Positions 6,856 through 11,823 of a stretch of DNA of 11,823 bases are shown here, piece after piece. Source of the DNA: Longimicrobiaceae bacterium (GTDB taxonomy: Bacteria; Gemmatimonadota; Gemmatimonadetes; Longimicrobiales; Longimicrobiaceae); NCBI GenBank assembly GCA_030146875.1, contig JASLAX010000233.1:1-11823 (forward strand), written 5' to 3'. Position numbers and translations under genes: made by a program. Below the pieces are notes generated by a model that was not told where the DNA came from, did no database searches, and saw only the letters and a list, made by a program, of their open reading frames with translations. Every line of letters begins with the position of its first letter. Within the stretch, counting starts at the first letter, position 1.

Positions 6856-8102
6856 GCAGGGTGGAGCACGACGACGAAGAGGACCTGCTGAGGTCCGTGG
6901 CGCTGCGGAACGCCAGCAGCATCCTGCTCGCCCGCCAGCGCGAGGAGCAGGAGCTGGAGCGCGCCCGGGACGAGCTGGAGGCGCGCACCGAGGAGCTGGC
7001 CCGCTCGCTGTCGATGATGCAGGCCACGCTGGAATCCACCACCGACGGGATCCTGGCCACCGACGAGGGCGGCCGGGTGACCCACCTGAACGAGAACGTC
7101 GTGCGGATGTGGGGCGTGCCGCGCACGGCGGTGCAGGCGGGGGAGCACCGGCGGATGCTGGAGTGGATGGCCAGGCACTTCCACGACCCGGCCCGCTTCC
7201 TGGAGCGCGTCGGCCAGGTCCACGCGGCGTCCCCGCCCGAGACCTTCGACCTGCTGGAGCTGACGGACGGCCGGGTGATCGAGCGGTCGTCGCGCGTGCA
7301 GATGGTGGCGGACCGCGTGGTGGGGCGGGTGTGGAGCTACCGCGACATCACCGAGCGCGCCCGCACCGACGCGGCGCTGCGCCAGGCGCTCCAGGACGCC
7401 GAGGCCGCGAACCGCGCCAAGAGCGAGTTCCTGGCGGTGATGAGCCACGAGCTGCGCACGCCCCTGAACGCCATCGGCGGGTACGCGGACCTGATCGCCA
7501 TGGGCATCCGCGGCCCGGTGACCGACGCCCAGCGCGAGGACCTGCAGCGCATTCAGACCAGCCAGCGCCACCTGCTGGGGCTGATCGACGAGGTGCTGGA
7601 CTACGCCCGCCTGGAAACGGGGAGCGTGACCTACGAGCTCTCCGACATCCCCGTCTGCGACGTGCTGGCCGCCGCCGAGGCGCTGGTGTCGCCGCTGGTG
7701 CTGGGGAAGGGCCTCACCCTGCGCATCGCGGAGTGTCCGCCGGGCCTGGTGGTGCGCGCCGACGGGGAGAAGCTGCGCCAGATCGTGGTGAACCTGGTCT
7801 CCAACGCGGTGAAGTTCACCCCCGGCGGGGGCCGGGTGGAGATCGCATTCGAGGGGTCGGGGGACCGCGTGGACCTGCACGTTCGCGACACGGGGATCGG
7901 CATCCCCCAGGAGAAGCGGGAGGCCATCTTCGCGCCGTTCATCCAGGTGCGCTCGGACCTGGCCCGCCCCGCGGAGGGCACCGGGCTGGGGCTGGCCATC
8001 AGCCGCGAGCTGGCGCGCGGGATGGGCGGCGACCTGACCGTCCGCAGCACCGTGGGCGAGGGATCGACCTTCACCCTCTCCCTCCCCACCGGCAGCGCCT
8101 GA
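6852..8102 (+). CDS. Soluble PAS-domain sensor histidine kinase, coupled to the MetE-like gene
   Basis: 416 residues. The GTG at 6852 overlaps the preceding TGA as GTGA, implying translational coupling. Residues about 26-58 are a charged coiled coil (RQREEQELERARDELEARTE). One PAS domain follows (about 55-168: ESTTDGILATDEGGRVTHLN to WSYRDITERA). HisKA contains MSHELRTPLNAIGGY with His199. HATPase motifs are NLVSNAVKF (Asn318), DTGIGIP (346-352), APF and EGTGLGLAIS (375-384). All catalytic motifs are present. There is no membrane segment and no receiver domain, so the partner regulator must be encoded elsewhere. The HisKA region is nearly identical to that of the upstream kinase (33 of 35 residues), showing recent common origin, whereas the sensory halves differ. 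Coupling to a methyl-transfer enzyme hints at sensing of a one-carbon or sulfur-amino-acid signal, which is inference. Confidence 0.92.
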   Translation: MSRVEHDDEEDLLRSVALRNASSILLARQREEQELERARDELEARTEELARSLSMMQATLESTTDGILATDEGGRVTHLNENVVRMWGVPRTAVQAGEHRRMLEWMARHFHDPARFLERVGQVHAASPPETFDLLELTDGRVIERSSRVQMVADRVVGRVWSYRDITERARTDAALRQALQDAEAANRAKSEFLAVMSHELRTPLNAIGGYADLIAMGIRGPVTDAQREDLQRIQTSQRHLLGLIDEVLDYARLETGSVTYELSDIPVCDVLAAAEALVSPLVLGKGLTLRIAECPPGLVVRADGEKLRQIVVNLVSNAVKFTPGGGRVEIAFEGSGDRVDLHVRDTGIGIPQEKREAIFAPFIQVRSDLARPAEGTGLGLAISRELARGMGGDLTVRSTVGEGSTFTLSLPTGSA

Positions 8103-8131
8103 CGTCCTCGGCTGGATTCGCACCGGAGACG

Positions 8132-8166
8132 GAGAGCGGCGGGCCGCGACGCGGTCCGCCGCTCTC
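8132..8166 (+). terminator. Strong hairpin closing the kinase/methyltransferase unit
   Basis: GAGAGCGGCGG (8132-8142) pairs perfectly with CCGCCGCTCTC (8156-8166). Inside it, G8143 opposes T8155 and CCGC pairs with GCGG around a GAC loop. That gives a stem of about 16 pairs starting 30 nt after the kinase stop. Only a short TTCGT follows, with no T-run, so it may be a weak intrinsic terminator or an RNA-stabilising 3' structure. Confidence 0.6.
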
Positions 8167-8267
8167 GTTCGTGGCGGGCCCCAGGGCGTGAACGGTACGC
8201 GGAGTGCAGGGCGCACGCGCCTCCGGCCGCCGCTGGCCGCGGCCGGTCCACCCACGCGCCGGATCCC

Positions 8268-9746
8268 GTGAAGGAACGCACCACCCACCGCACGCTCGTC
8301 TTCGGCGCCCTGCTGCTGGCCATGTTCATGGCCGCCATCGAGGGCACCATCGTGGCCACCGCCATGCCGAGCATCGCCGCCGAGCTGGGCGGCTTCTCGC
8401 TCTACGCGTGGGTCTTCTCGTCCTTCCTGCTCGTGCAGGCGGTGAGCATCCCCATCTTCGGTAAGCTGTCCGACCTCGTGGGGCGGAAGCCGGTGTTCGT
8501 GGGGGGCGTGGTCGTCTTCCTGCTCGGCTCCGTCCTCTGCGGCTTCGCCACCAGCATGGGAACGCTGGTGGCGTTCCGGTTCCTGCAGGGGCTCGGCGCG
8601 GGCGCGGTGCAGCCCATCACGGTGACGCTGGCCGGCGACCTGTACTCGCTGGAGGAGCGAGGCCGCATCCAGGGCTACATCTCCAGCGTGTGGGGGATCT
8701 CGTCCATCGCGGGGCCGCTGGCGGGCGGGCTGATCGTGCACGGCATCGGCTGGCCCTGGATCTTCTGGATCAACGTGCCGCTGGGGCTGGCCGCCATGAC
8801 GCTGGTCGTCCTGTACCTGCACGAGGAGGTGGAGCGCGAGCGGCGGAGCGTGGACTGGGAGGGCGCCTTCCTGCTGCTGGTGGGAGTGGGCTCGCTTATG
8901 CTGGCGCTGACGCAGGCCAGCACCTGGGGCGGCGCGGCGGTGGCGGGTCTGCTCGCCCTCTCCTCGGTGGCGATGCTCCTGTTCGTGCGCCAGGAGCGGC
9001 GCGCGGCCGACCCGCTGGTGCACCTGGAGCTCTGGAAGCACCCGCTGATCCGCAACGCCAACGTGGCGGGGCTCACGTCGGGGATCCTGATGATCGGGCT
9101 GATCTCGTTCCTGCCCACGTACGTGCAGGGCGTGCTGGGGCGGACGCCGCTGGTGGCGGGGTTCGCGCTGTCGATGATGACGCTGGGGTGGCCGCTCGCC
9201 GCCTTCGTGGTGGGCCGGCGGATCGCGCGGCAGGGCATCCTGCGCTTCGTGCGCGTGGGCGGCGTGGCCCTGGTCGCGGGGACGCTGGCCATCGCCGCGC
9301 TGGCGCCGTACGGGGCGGTGCCGGCGGGGATCGGCTCGTTCGCGGTGGGGGTGGGGCTGGGGCTGGTGAACAGCACCACGCTGGTCGCCATCCAGGCGAG
9401 CGTGTCGTGGAAGCAGCGCGGCGCGGCCACCGCCAGCAACATGCTGATGCGCATCCTGGGCAACGCCATGGGCGCCGCCCTGTTCGGCGGGCTCCTGAAC
9501 CTGGTGATGCAGGGCTGGATGCGGCGGCGCGGGCTGGACCGCCGCGTGTCGATGGACGCCGTGCGCGACCTGATCGGCGGCGAGGGCCGCACCGGCTCGG
9601 TCGCGGCCGGGGAGCTGGCCCTGGTGCGCGACGGGCTGGCGGCGAGCCTGCAGGTGGTCCTGTGGGGGATCGCGGCGGTGGCCGTGGTCACGCTGGTGGC
9701 CGCCTGGAGGATCCCCGAGCTGGAGCGGGGAGAGGATCCCTCGTAG
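8268..9746 (+). CDS. MFS drug-type exporter, DHA2 (EmrB/QacA-like) family
   Basis: 492 residues from the GTG at 8268; upstream ribosome-binding sequence is weak. Hydrophobicity suggests about 14 transmembrane helices. Family signatures are visible. The helix-1 motif is EGTIVATAMPSIA (25-37), the place where EmrB/QacA-type proteins have their D1 motif (LDxTIVNVALP). Motif A, GKLSDLVGRK, is at 65-74 after helix 2. RFLQGLGAG (104-112) is the motif B region. GPLAGG (149-154) is motif C, diagnostic of exporters. These are proton-driven efflux pumps for diverse small molecules at the inner membrane. No membrane-fusion (EmrA-like) partner is present, so it may work alone. The Glu in EGT replaces the usual Asp of D1. 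It is set apart by a hairpin upstream and a terminator downstream, so it is probably a single transcription unit. Its position next to methionine genes allows an amino-acid or drug export role, but the substrate cannot be read from sequence. Confidence 0.9.
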   Translation: MKERTTHRTLVFGALLLAMFMAAIEGTIVATAMPSIAAELGGFSLYAWVFSSFLLVQAVSIPIFGKLSDLVGRKPVFVGGVVVFLLGSVLCGFATSMGTLVAFRFLQGLGAGAVQPITVTLAGDLYSLEERGRIQGYISSVWGISSIAGPLAGGLIVHGIGWPWIFWINVPLGLAAMTLVVLYLHEEVERERRSVDWEGAFLLLVGVGSLMLALTQASTWGGAAVAGLLALSSVAMLLFVRQERRAADPLVHLELWKHPLIRNANVAGLTSGILMIGLISFLPTYVQGVLGRTPLVAGFALSMMTLGWPLAAFVVGRRIARQGILRFVRVGGVALVAGTLAIAALAPYGAVPAGIGSFAVGVGLGLVNSTTLVAIQASVSWKQRGAATASNMLMRILGNAMGAALFGGLLNLVMQGWMRRRGLDRRVSMDAVRDLIGGEGRTGSVAAGELALVRDGLAASLQVVLWGIAAVAVVTLVAAWRIPELERGEDPS

Positions 9747-9879
9747 CCCGGCGCCGCCGGAGGGATCGGAAGACGAGGGTTGACGGCGGCGGGACGGGCT
9801 GTTATCCCTTGGATAGACAATCGAGGAGTCGTGGTGATTTGCGCCGCTTGCAGCCACGTTAAACAAGTGCTAAACAGCG

Positions 9880-9912
9880 AACGCCCGGCGGCGCGCATTC
9901 CCGCCGGGCGTT
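9880..9912 (+). terminator. Terminator hairpin after the MFS gene
   Basis: AACGCCCGGCGG (9880-9891) pairs perfectly over 12 bp with CCGCCGGGCGTT (9901-9912) around a 9-nt loop, followed by TCCCGTTC. It lies 134 nt past the MFS stop and probably ends that transcript. The tail is only moderately T-rich, and the stem is symmetrical enough to act on either strand. Confidence 0.7.
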
Positions 9913-9948
9913 TCCCGTTCCCCCGATTCTGACCGCGACCGCGACACC

Positions 9949-10068
9949 GTGACGATCCGCTCCGCCGCCCCCTGCCGCATGTGCATGTGTGCCATGTGCT
10001 GCCCTCCGAACGGGAGAGGCGGACGGGCGTCCACGTGCCTGCCAGGCGCGATCGGACGACGGAGCTAG
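9949..10068 (+). CDS. Cys/Met-rich leader peptide of the metY attenuator (putative)
   Basis: A short ORF. Reading from the GTG at 9949 it encodes 39 residues; from the ATG at 9979 it encodes 29. Both end at the TAG at 10066-10068. Residues 9-18 of the longer form are CRMCMCAMCC: five Cys (four TGC, one TGT) and three Met codons within ten codons. Another Cys is at residue 30. Cysteine is normally rare, so this density is unlikely by chance. It lies just upstream of an intrinsic terminator and of metY, which makes homocysteine by direct sulfhydrylation. That is the arrangement of ribosome-stalling leader peptides; polycysteine leader ORFs that attenuate sulfur genes are known in mycobacteria. 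Neither start has a Shine-Dalgarno, so translation may be leaderless, as in those examples. The peptide itself probably has no function beyond its translation. Confidence 0.6.
   Translation: MTIRSAAPCRMCMCAMCCPPNGRGGRASTCLPGAIGRRS
10012..10019 (+). promoter_or_regulatory. Candidate antiterminator strand within the leader ORF
   Basis: GGGAGAGG, 10 nt after the last Cys codon of the run, is perfectly complementary to CCTCTCCC (10109-10116), which overlaps the 5' arm and loop of the terminator. It can also fold locally with CTCC just upstream (10004-10007). This offers the mutually exclusive pairings expected of an attenuator. It is inferred by eye without energy calculation. Confidence 0.4.
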
Positions 10069-10100
10069 GCGGGCGAGACGCCCGACGCAGCGCTCCCCCG

Positions 10101-10137
10101 GCCCCGGCCCTCTCCCACGAGAGGGCCGGGGCTTTTT
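10101..10137 (+). terminator. Intrinsic terminator in the metY leader (attenuator)
   Basis: GCCCCGGCCCTCTC (10101-10114) pairs over 14 perfect bp with GAGAGGGCCGGGGC (10119-10132) around a CCAC loop, followed at once by TTTTT (10133-10137). This is a textbook rho-independent terminator. Its T-run ends 28 nt before the metY ATG and 16 nt before the metY ribosome-binding sequence. It therefore cannot serve the distant upstream MFS gene alone and should decide whether metY is transcribed. Confidence 0.85.
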
Positions 10138-10165
10138 CGTACCCGTACCCCCGAGGAAAACGACC

Positions 10166-11506
10166 ATGGCGACCATCGAAAGCGACGTCCGCAGCAGCCC
10201 GCGGCCCCTGGGGCTGGGCACCCGAGCCGTGCACGCGGCGCAGGAGACCGCCGACCCCGCGACCGGCGCGCGGGCGGTGCCCATCTACGCCACCACCAGC
10301 TACGTCTTCGACACGCCGGAGCACGCGGCCGCGCTCTTCGGGCTGCGCGAGCTCGGCAACATCTACTCGCGCATCATGAACCCCACCAACGACGCCTTCG
10401 AGCGGCGGGTGGCGGACCTGGAGGGCGGGGTGGCGGCGGTCGCGACGGCGAGCGGGCAGGCGGCGCAGACGCTCGCCCTGCTCAACCTGGCCCAGGCGGG
10501 CGATTCCATCGTGGCGTCCAGCGCGCTGTACGGCGGGACGTTCACGCTGCTCAAGCACACGCTGGGGCGGCTGGGCATCACCACGCGCTTCGTGGACGGC
10601 ACCGACCCGGCCGCCTTCGCCGCGGCGATCGACGGGACCACCAGGGCCGTGTACGTGGAGACGATCGGGAACCCCAAGCTGGAGGTGCCCGACTTCCGCG
10701 CCGTCGCCGACGTGGCGCACGCGGCCGGCGTTCCCCTGGTGGTGGACAACACCTTCGCCACGCCCTTCCTCTCCCGCCCCATCGAGCACGGGGCGGACGT
10801 GGTCGTCCACTCGGCCACCAAGTGGATCGGCGGGCACGGCACCGCGATCGGCGGGGTGGTGGTGGACGGCGGGCGCTTCGACTACGGGGCCGGCGAGCGC
10901 TTCCGCTCCACCTACGTCGATCCCGAGCCCGCGTACCACGGCCTCTCGTTCGCGGGGACCTTCGGCGACTTCGGCGGCGCCAACGTCGCGTTCGCGATCC
11001 GGCTGCGCGTCCTTCTCCTCCGCGACATCGGGGCGGCGCTCTCTCCCTTCTCGTCCTTCCTCTTCCTGCAGGGGCTGGAGACGCTGCACCTGCGCATCCG
11101 GCGCCACGCGGACAACGCCCTGGCGGTCGCCCGCTTCCTGGACGCGCACCCCGCCGTGACCTGGGTCTCGTACCCCGGCCTGGAGTCGCACCCCACGCAC
11201 GCGATGGCGAAGCGCTACCTCTCCGGCGGCTTCGGCGGCGTGCTCACCTTCGGCGTGCTGGGCGGCGAGGAGGCGGCGAAGCGGGTCATCTCGGGCTCCA
11301 AGCTCTTCTCCCTGGTCGCCAACGTGGGCGACGCCAAGTCGCTGATCATCCACCCCTGGAGCACCACGCACGAGCAGCTCGACCCCGCGGAGCGCGAGGC
11401 GGCGGGCGTGACGGCCGACCTGGTCCGCCTCTCGGTGGGGATCGAGGACGTGGACGACCTGCTCGACGACCTGGACCGCGCGCTGCGCGGGGCGGTGGGC
11501 CTGTGA
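10166..11506 (+). CDS. metY: O-acetylhomoserine sulfhydrylase (aminocarboxypropyltransferase)
   Basis: 446 residues from the ATG at 10166, with GAGGA 8 nt upstream. The frame is open further 5' but runs through the terminator and is not conserved-looking. It is a Cys/Met-metabolism PLP enzyme of the trans-sulfuration fold. GNIYSRIMNPTND (64-76) and SALYGGT (119-125) shape the PLP phosphate and substrate site. DNTFATP (194-200) contains the Asp that pairs with the pyridine nitrogen. SATKWIGGHG (216-225) carries the Schiff-base Lys219. Length and the KWIGGHG plus long FRSTYVDPEPAYHG insert fit MetY (about 430 residues) better than MetB, MetC or MetZ (about 380-400). It converts O-acetylhomoserine and sulfide to homocysteine in the cytoplasm, the direct route to methionine; some homologs also make cysteine from O-acetylserine. 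Its stop overlaps the aspartate kinase start. Regulation is probably by the leader attenuator. Confidence 0.94.
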   Translation: MATIESDVRSSPRPLGLGTRAVHAAQETADPATGARAVPIYATTSYVFDTPEHAAALFGLRELGNIYSRIMNPTNDAFERRVADLEGGVAAVATASGQAAQTLALLNLAQAGDSIVASSALYGGTFTLLKHTLGRLGITTRFVDGTDPAAFAAAIDGTTRAVYVETIGNPKLEVPDFRAVADVAHAAGVPLVVDNTFATPFLSRPIEHGADVVVHSATKWIGGHGTAIGGVVVDGGRFDYGAGERFRSTYVDPEPAYHGLSFAGTFGDFGGANVAFAIRLRVLLLRDIGAALSPFSSFLFLQGLETLHLRIRRHADNALAVARFLDAHPAVTWVSYPGLESHPTHAMAKRYLSGGFGGVLTFGVLGGEEAAKRVISGSKLFSLVANVGDAKSLIIHPWSTTHEQLDPAEREAAGVTADLVRLSVGIEDVDDLLDDLDRALRGAVGL

Positions 11507-11823
11507 GCGCCCCGGGGCTGGTCCTGAAGCTGGGCGGCACGTCGCTCGGCACTCCGGCGCGCCTGCGGAGGGCGGCGGCGCGGGTGGCGGCGCACCGCCG
11601 GGCGGGACGGGAGGTCGTGGTGGTCGTCAGCGCGACGGGCGGGACGACGGACGTGCTCCTCCGCCGCGTGGGCGCCGCCGTCGCGGCCTCGTGGCGCGAG
11701 GCGGACGCGCGGGAGGTGGACCGCGCGCTGGCGACGGGCGAGGACCTGGCCGCCGCCCTGCTGGCGGCGGCGCTGGCGGCGCGCGGCGTGGCCGCCCGCT
11801 CGCTCCGAGGCGGGGAGGCCGGC
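11503..11823 (+). CDS. Aspartate kinase, N-terminal part (runs off the window)
   Basis: 107 residues are visible from the GTG at 11503, which overlaps the metY stop (GTGA). LVLKLGGTSLGTPARLRRAA (6-25) matches the nucleotide-binding start of aspartokinases (K(F/L)GGTS). VVVVVSATGGTTDVLL (38-53) matches the second conserved strand-loop. EVDRALATGEDLAAALL followed by GVAARSLRGGEAG (95-107) matches the substrate-proximal helix region with its ATGE motif. The enzyme phosphorylates L-aspartate, the committed step toward homoserine, methionine, threonine and lysine. Coupling to metY suggests an isozyme devoted to methionine. The C-terminal regulatory ACT domains, or a homoserine dehydrogenase fusion (ThrA/MetL type), would lie outside the window, so lysC, thrA and metL cannot be told apart. 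Confidence 0.88.
   Translation, partial: MSAPGLVLKLGGTSLGTPARLRRAAARVAAHRRAGREVVVVVSATGGTTDVLLRRVGAAVAASWREADAREVDRALATGEDLAAALLAAALAARGVAARSLRGGEAG

Larger units (their letters stand above)
9747..10165. other. Long intergenic region and leader upstream of metY
   Basis: 419 bases. 9747-9879 holds a relatively AT-rich pocket (9800-9880). There TTGCAG (9848-9853) lies 17 nt from TAAACA, a mediocre promoter-like pair. A terminator hairpin follows at 9880-9912. The rest is the metY leader: a Cys/Met-rich ORF (9949-10068), several competing hairpins and an intrinsic terminator 28 nt before metY. I looked for SAM-I, SAM-II, SAH, cobalamin and T-box core motifs and did not recognise any of them. 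Confidence 0.6.

Noticed and set aside
8141..8250. CRISPR-like or tRNA structure in the GC-rich gap before the MFS gene
   Set aside because: Only one hairpin and low-complexity GC sequence are present; no regularly spaced repeats, no T-arm GTTCRA motif in a cloverleaf context.
6705..9866. Minus-strand open frame of 1053 codons opposite the kinase and MFS genes
   Set aside because: It is rich in Arg, His, Gln and Pro with no domains and lies antisense to well-supported genes; long antisense frames are expected at about 70% GC.
9976..10000. CATGTGC-type direct repeats as a regulatory repeat
   Set aside because: The repetition follows from the alternating ATG/TGC codons of the leader peptide and needs no separate explanation.
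9913..10137. SAM, SAH or cobalamin riboswitch, or T-box, upstream of metY
   Set aside because: I looked for the conserved cores of these families and did not recognise them. The Cys/Met leader ORF explains the terminator better, but a covariance-model search would be decisive.
9989..10165. N-terminal extension of metY in the same open frame
   Set aside because: It would translate the terminator hairpin and an Arg/Pro-rich stretch. The ATG at 10166 has a good ribosome-binding sequence and begins where MetY proteins normally begin.
8675..11371. Minus-strand open frame of 898 codons opposite MFS and metY
   Set aside because: Same reason: a GC-driven shadow with low-complexity residues and no recognisable motif.

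Overview
This is a GC-rich (roughly 70%) bacterial chromosome segment. The Cys/Met biosynthesis genes, orphan PAS histidine kinases, scarce Shine-Dalgarno sites and several GTG/TTG starts fit a free-living Gram-negative-type organism. The kinase signatures resemble those of Gemmatimonadota (Longimicrobium-like), but that placement is an impression and not a proven assignment. An outer-membrane-type beta-barrel protein and a lipoprotein support a diderm cell.

Left part (1-4130), accessory in character. The window opens with the 3' end of an ISL3-type transposase, its probable right terminal repeat and a possible 8-bp target duplication. A four-gene minus-strand operon of small envelope or hypothetical proteins follows. 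In order of transcription it is: lipoprotein (2941-2336), secreted BamE/SmpA-like protein (2339-1517), paralogous membrane-anchored BamE/SmpA-like protein (1503-736), and zinc-ribbon membrane protein (729-230). Two of these four genes are broken by apparent frameshifts, three in total, all of the same sign. A lower-GC stretch (about 3100-3950) follows. It holds a small outer-membrane protein gene and a palindrome-rich upstream region.

Middle part (4131-8102). Three plus-strand genes lie tightly packed: a soluble kinase with two PAS domains, a short MetE-like (COG0620-type) zinc methyltransferase, and a second PAS kinase that overlaps the methyltransferase stop by 4 nt (GTGA). No response regulator is visible. 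A strong hairpin at 8132-8166 closes this unit.

Right part (8268-11823). A 14-TM DHA2-type MFS exporter is followed by a terminator and a 419-nt intergenic region. Next come metY (O-acetylhomoserine sulfhydrylase) and, overlapping it by 4 nt, the start of an aspartate kinase gene cut by the window edge. Together these two genes supply aspartate-derived homoserine and convert its acetyl ester to homocysteine. The MetE-like enzyme may carry out the last methylation.

The most interesting element is the leader of metY. A short unlisted ORF (9949-10068) encodes a dense Cys/Met run (CRMCMCAMCC). It is followed by a textbook intrinsic terminator (10101-10137) only 28 nt before the metY start codon. 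A segment inside the leader ORF is perfectly complementary to part of the terminator stem. This looks like a ribosome-mediated transcription attenuator sensing cysteine and/or methionine supply.
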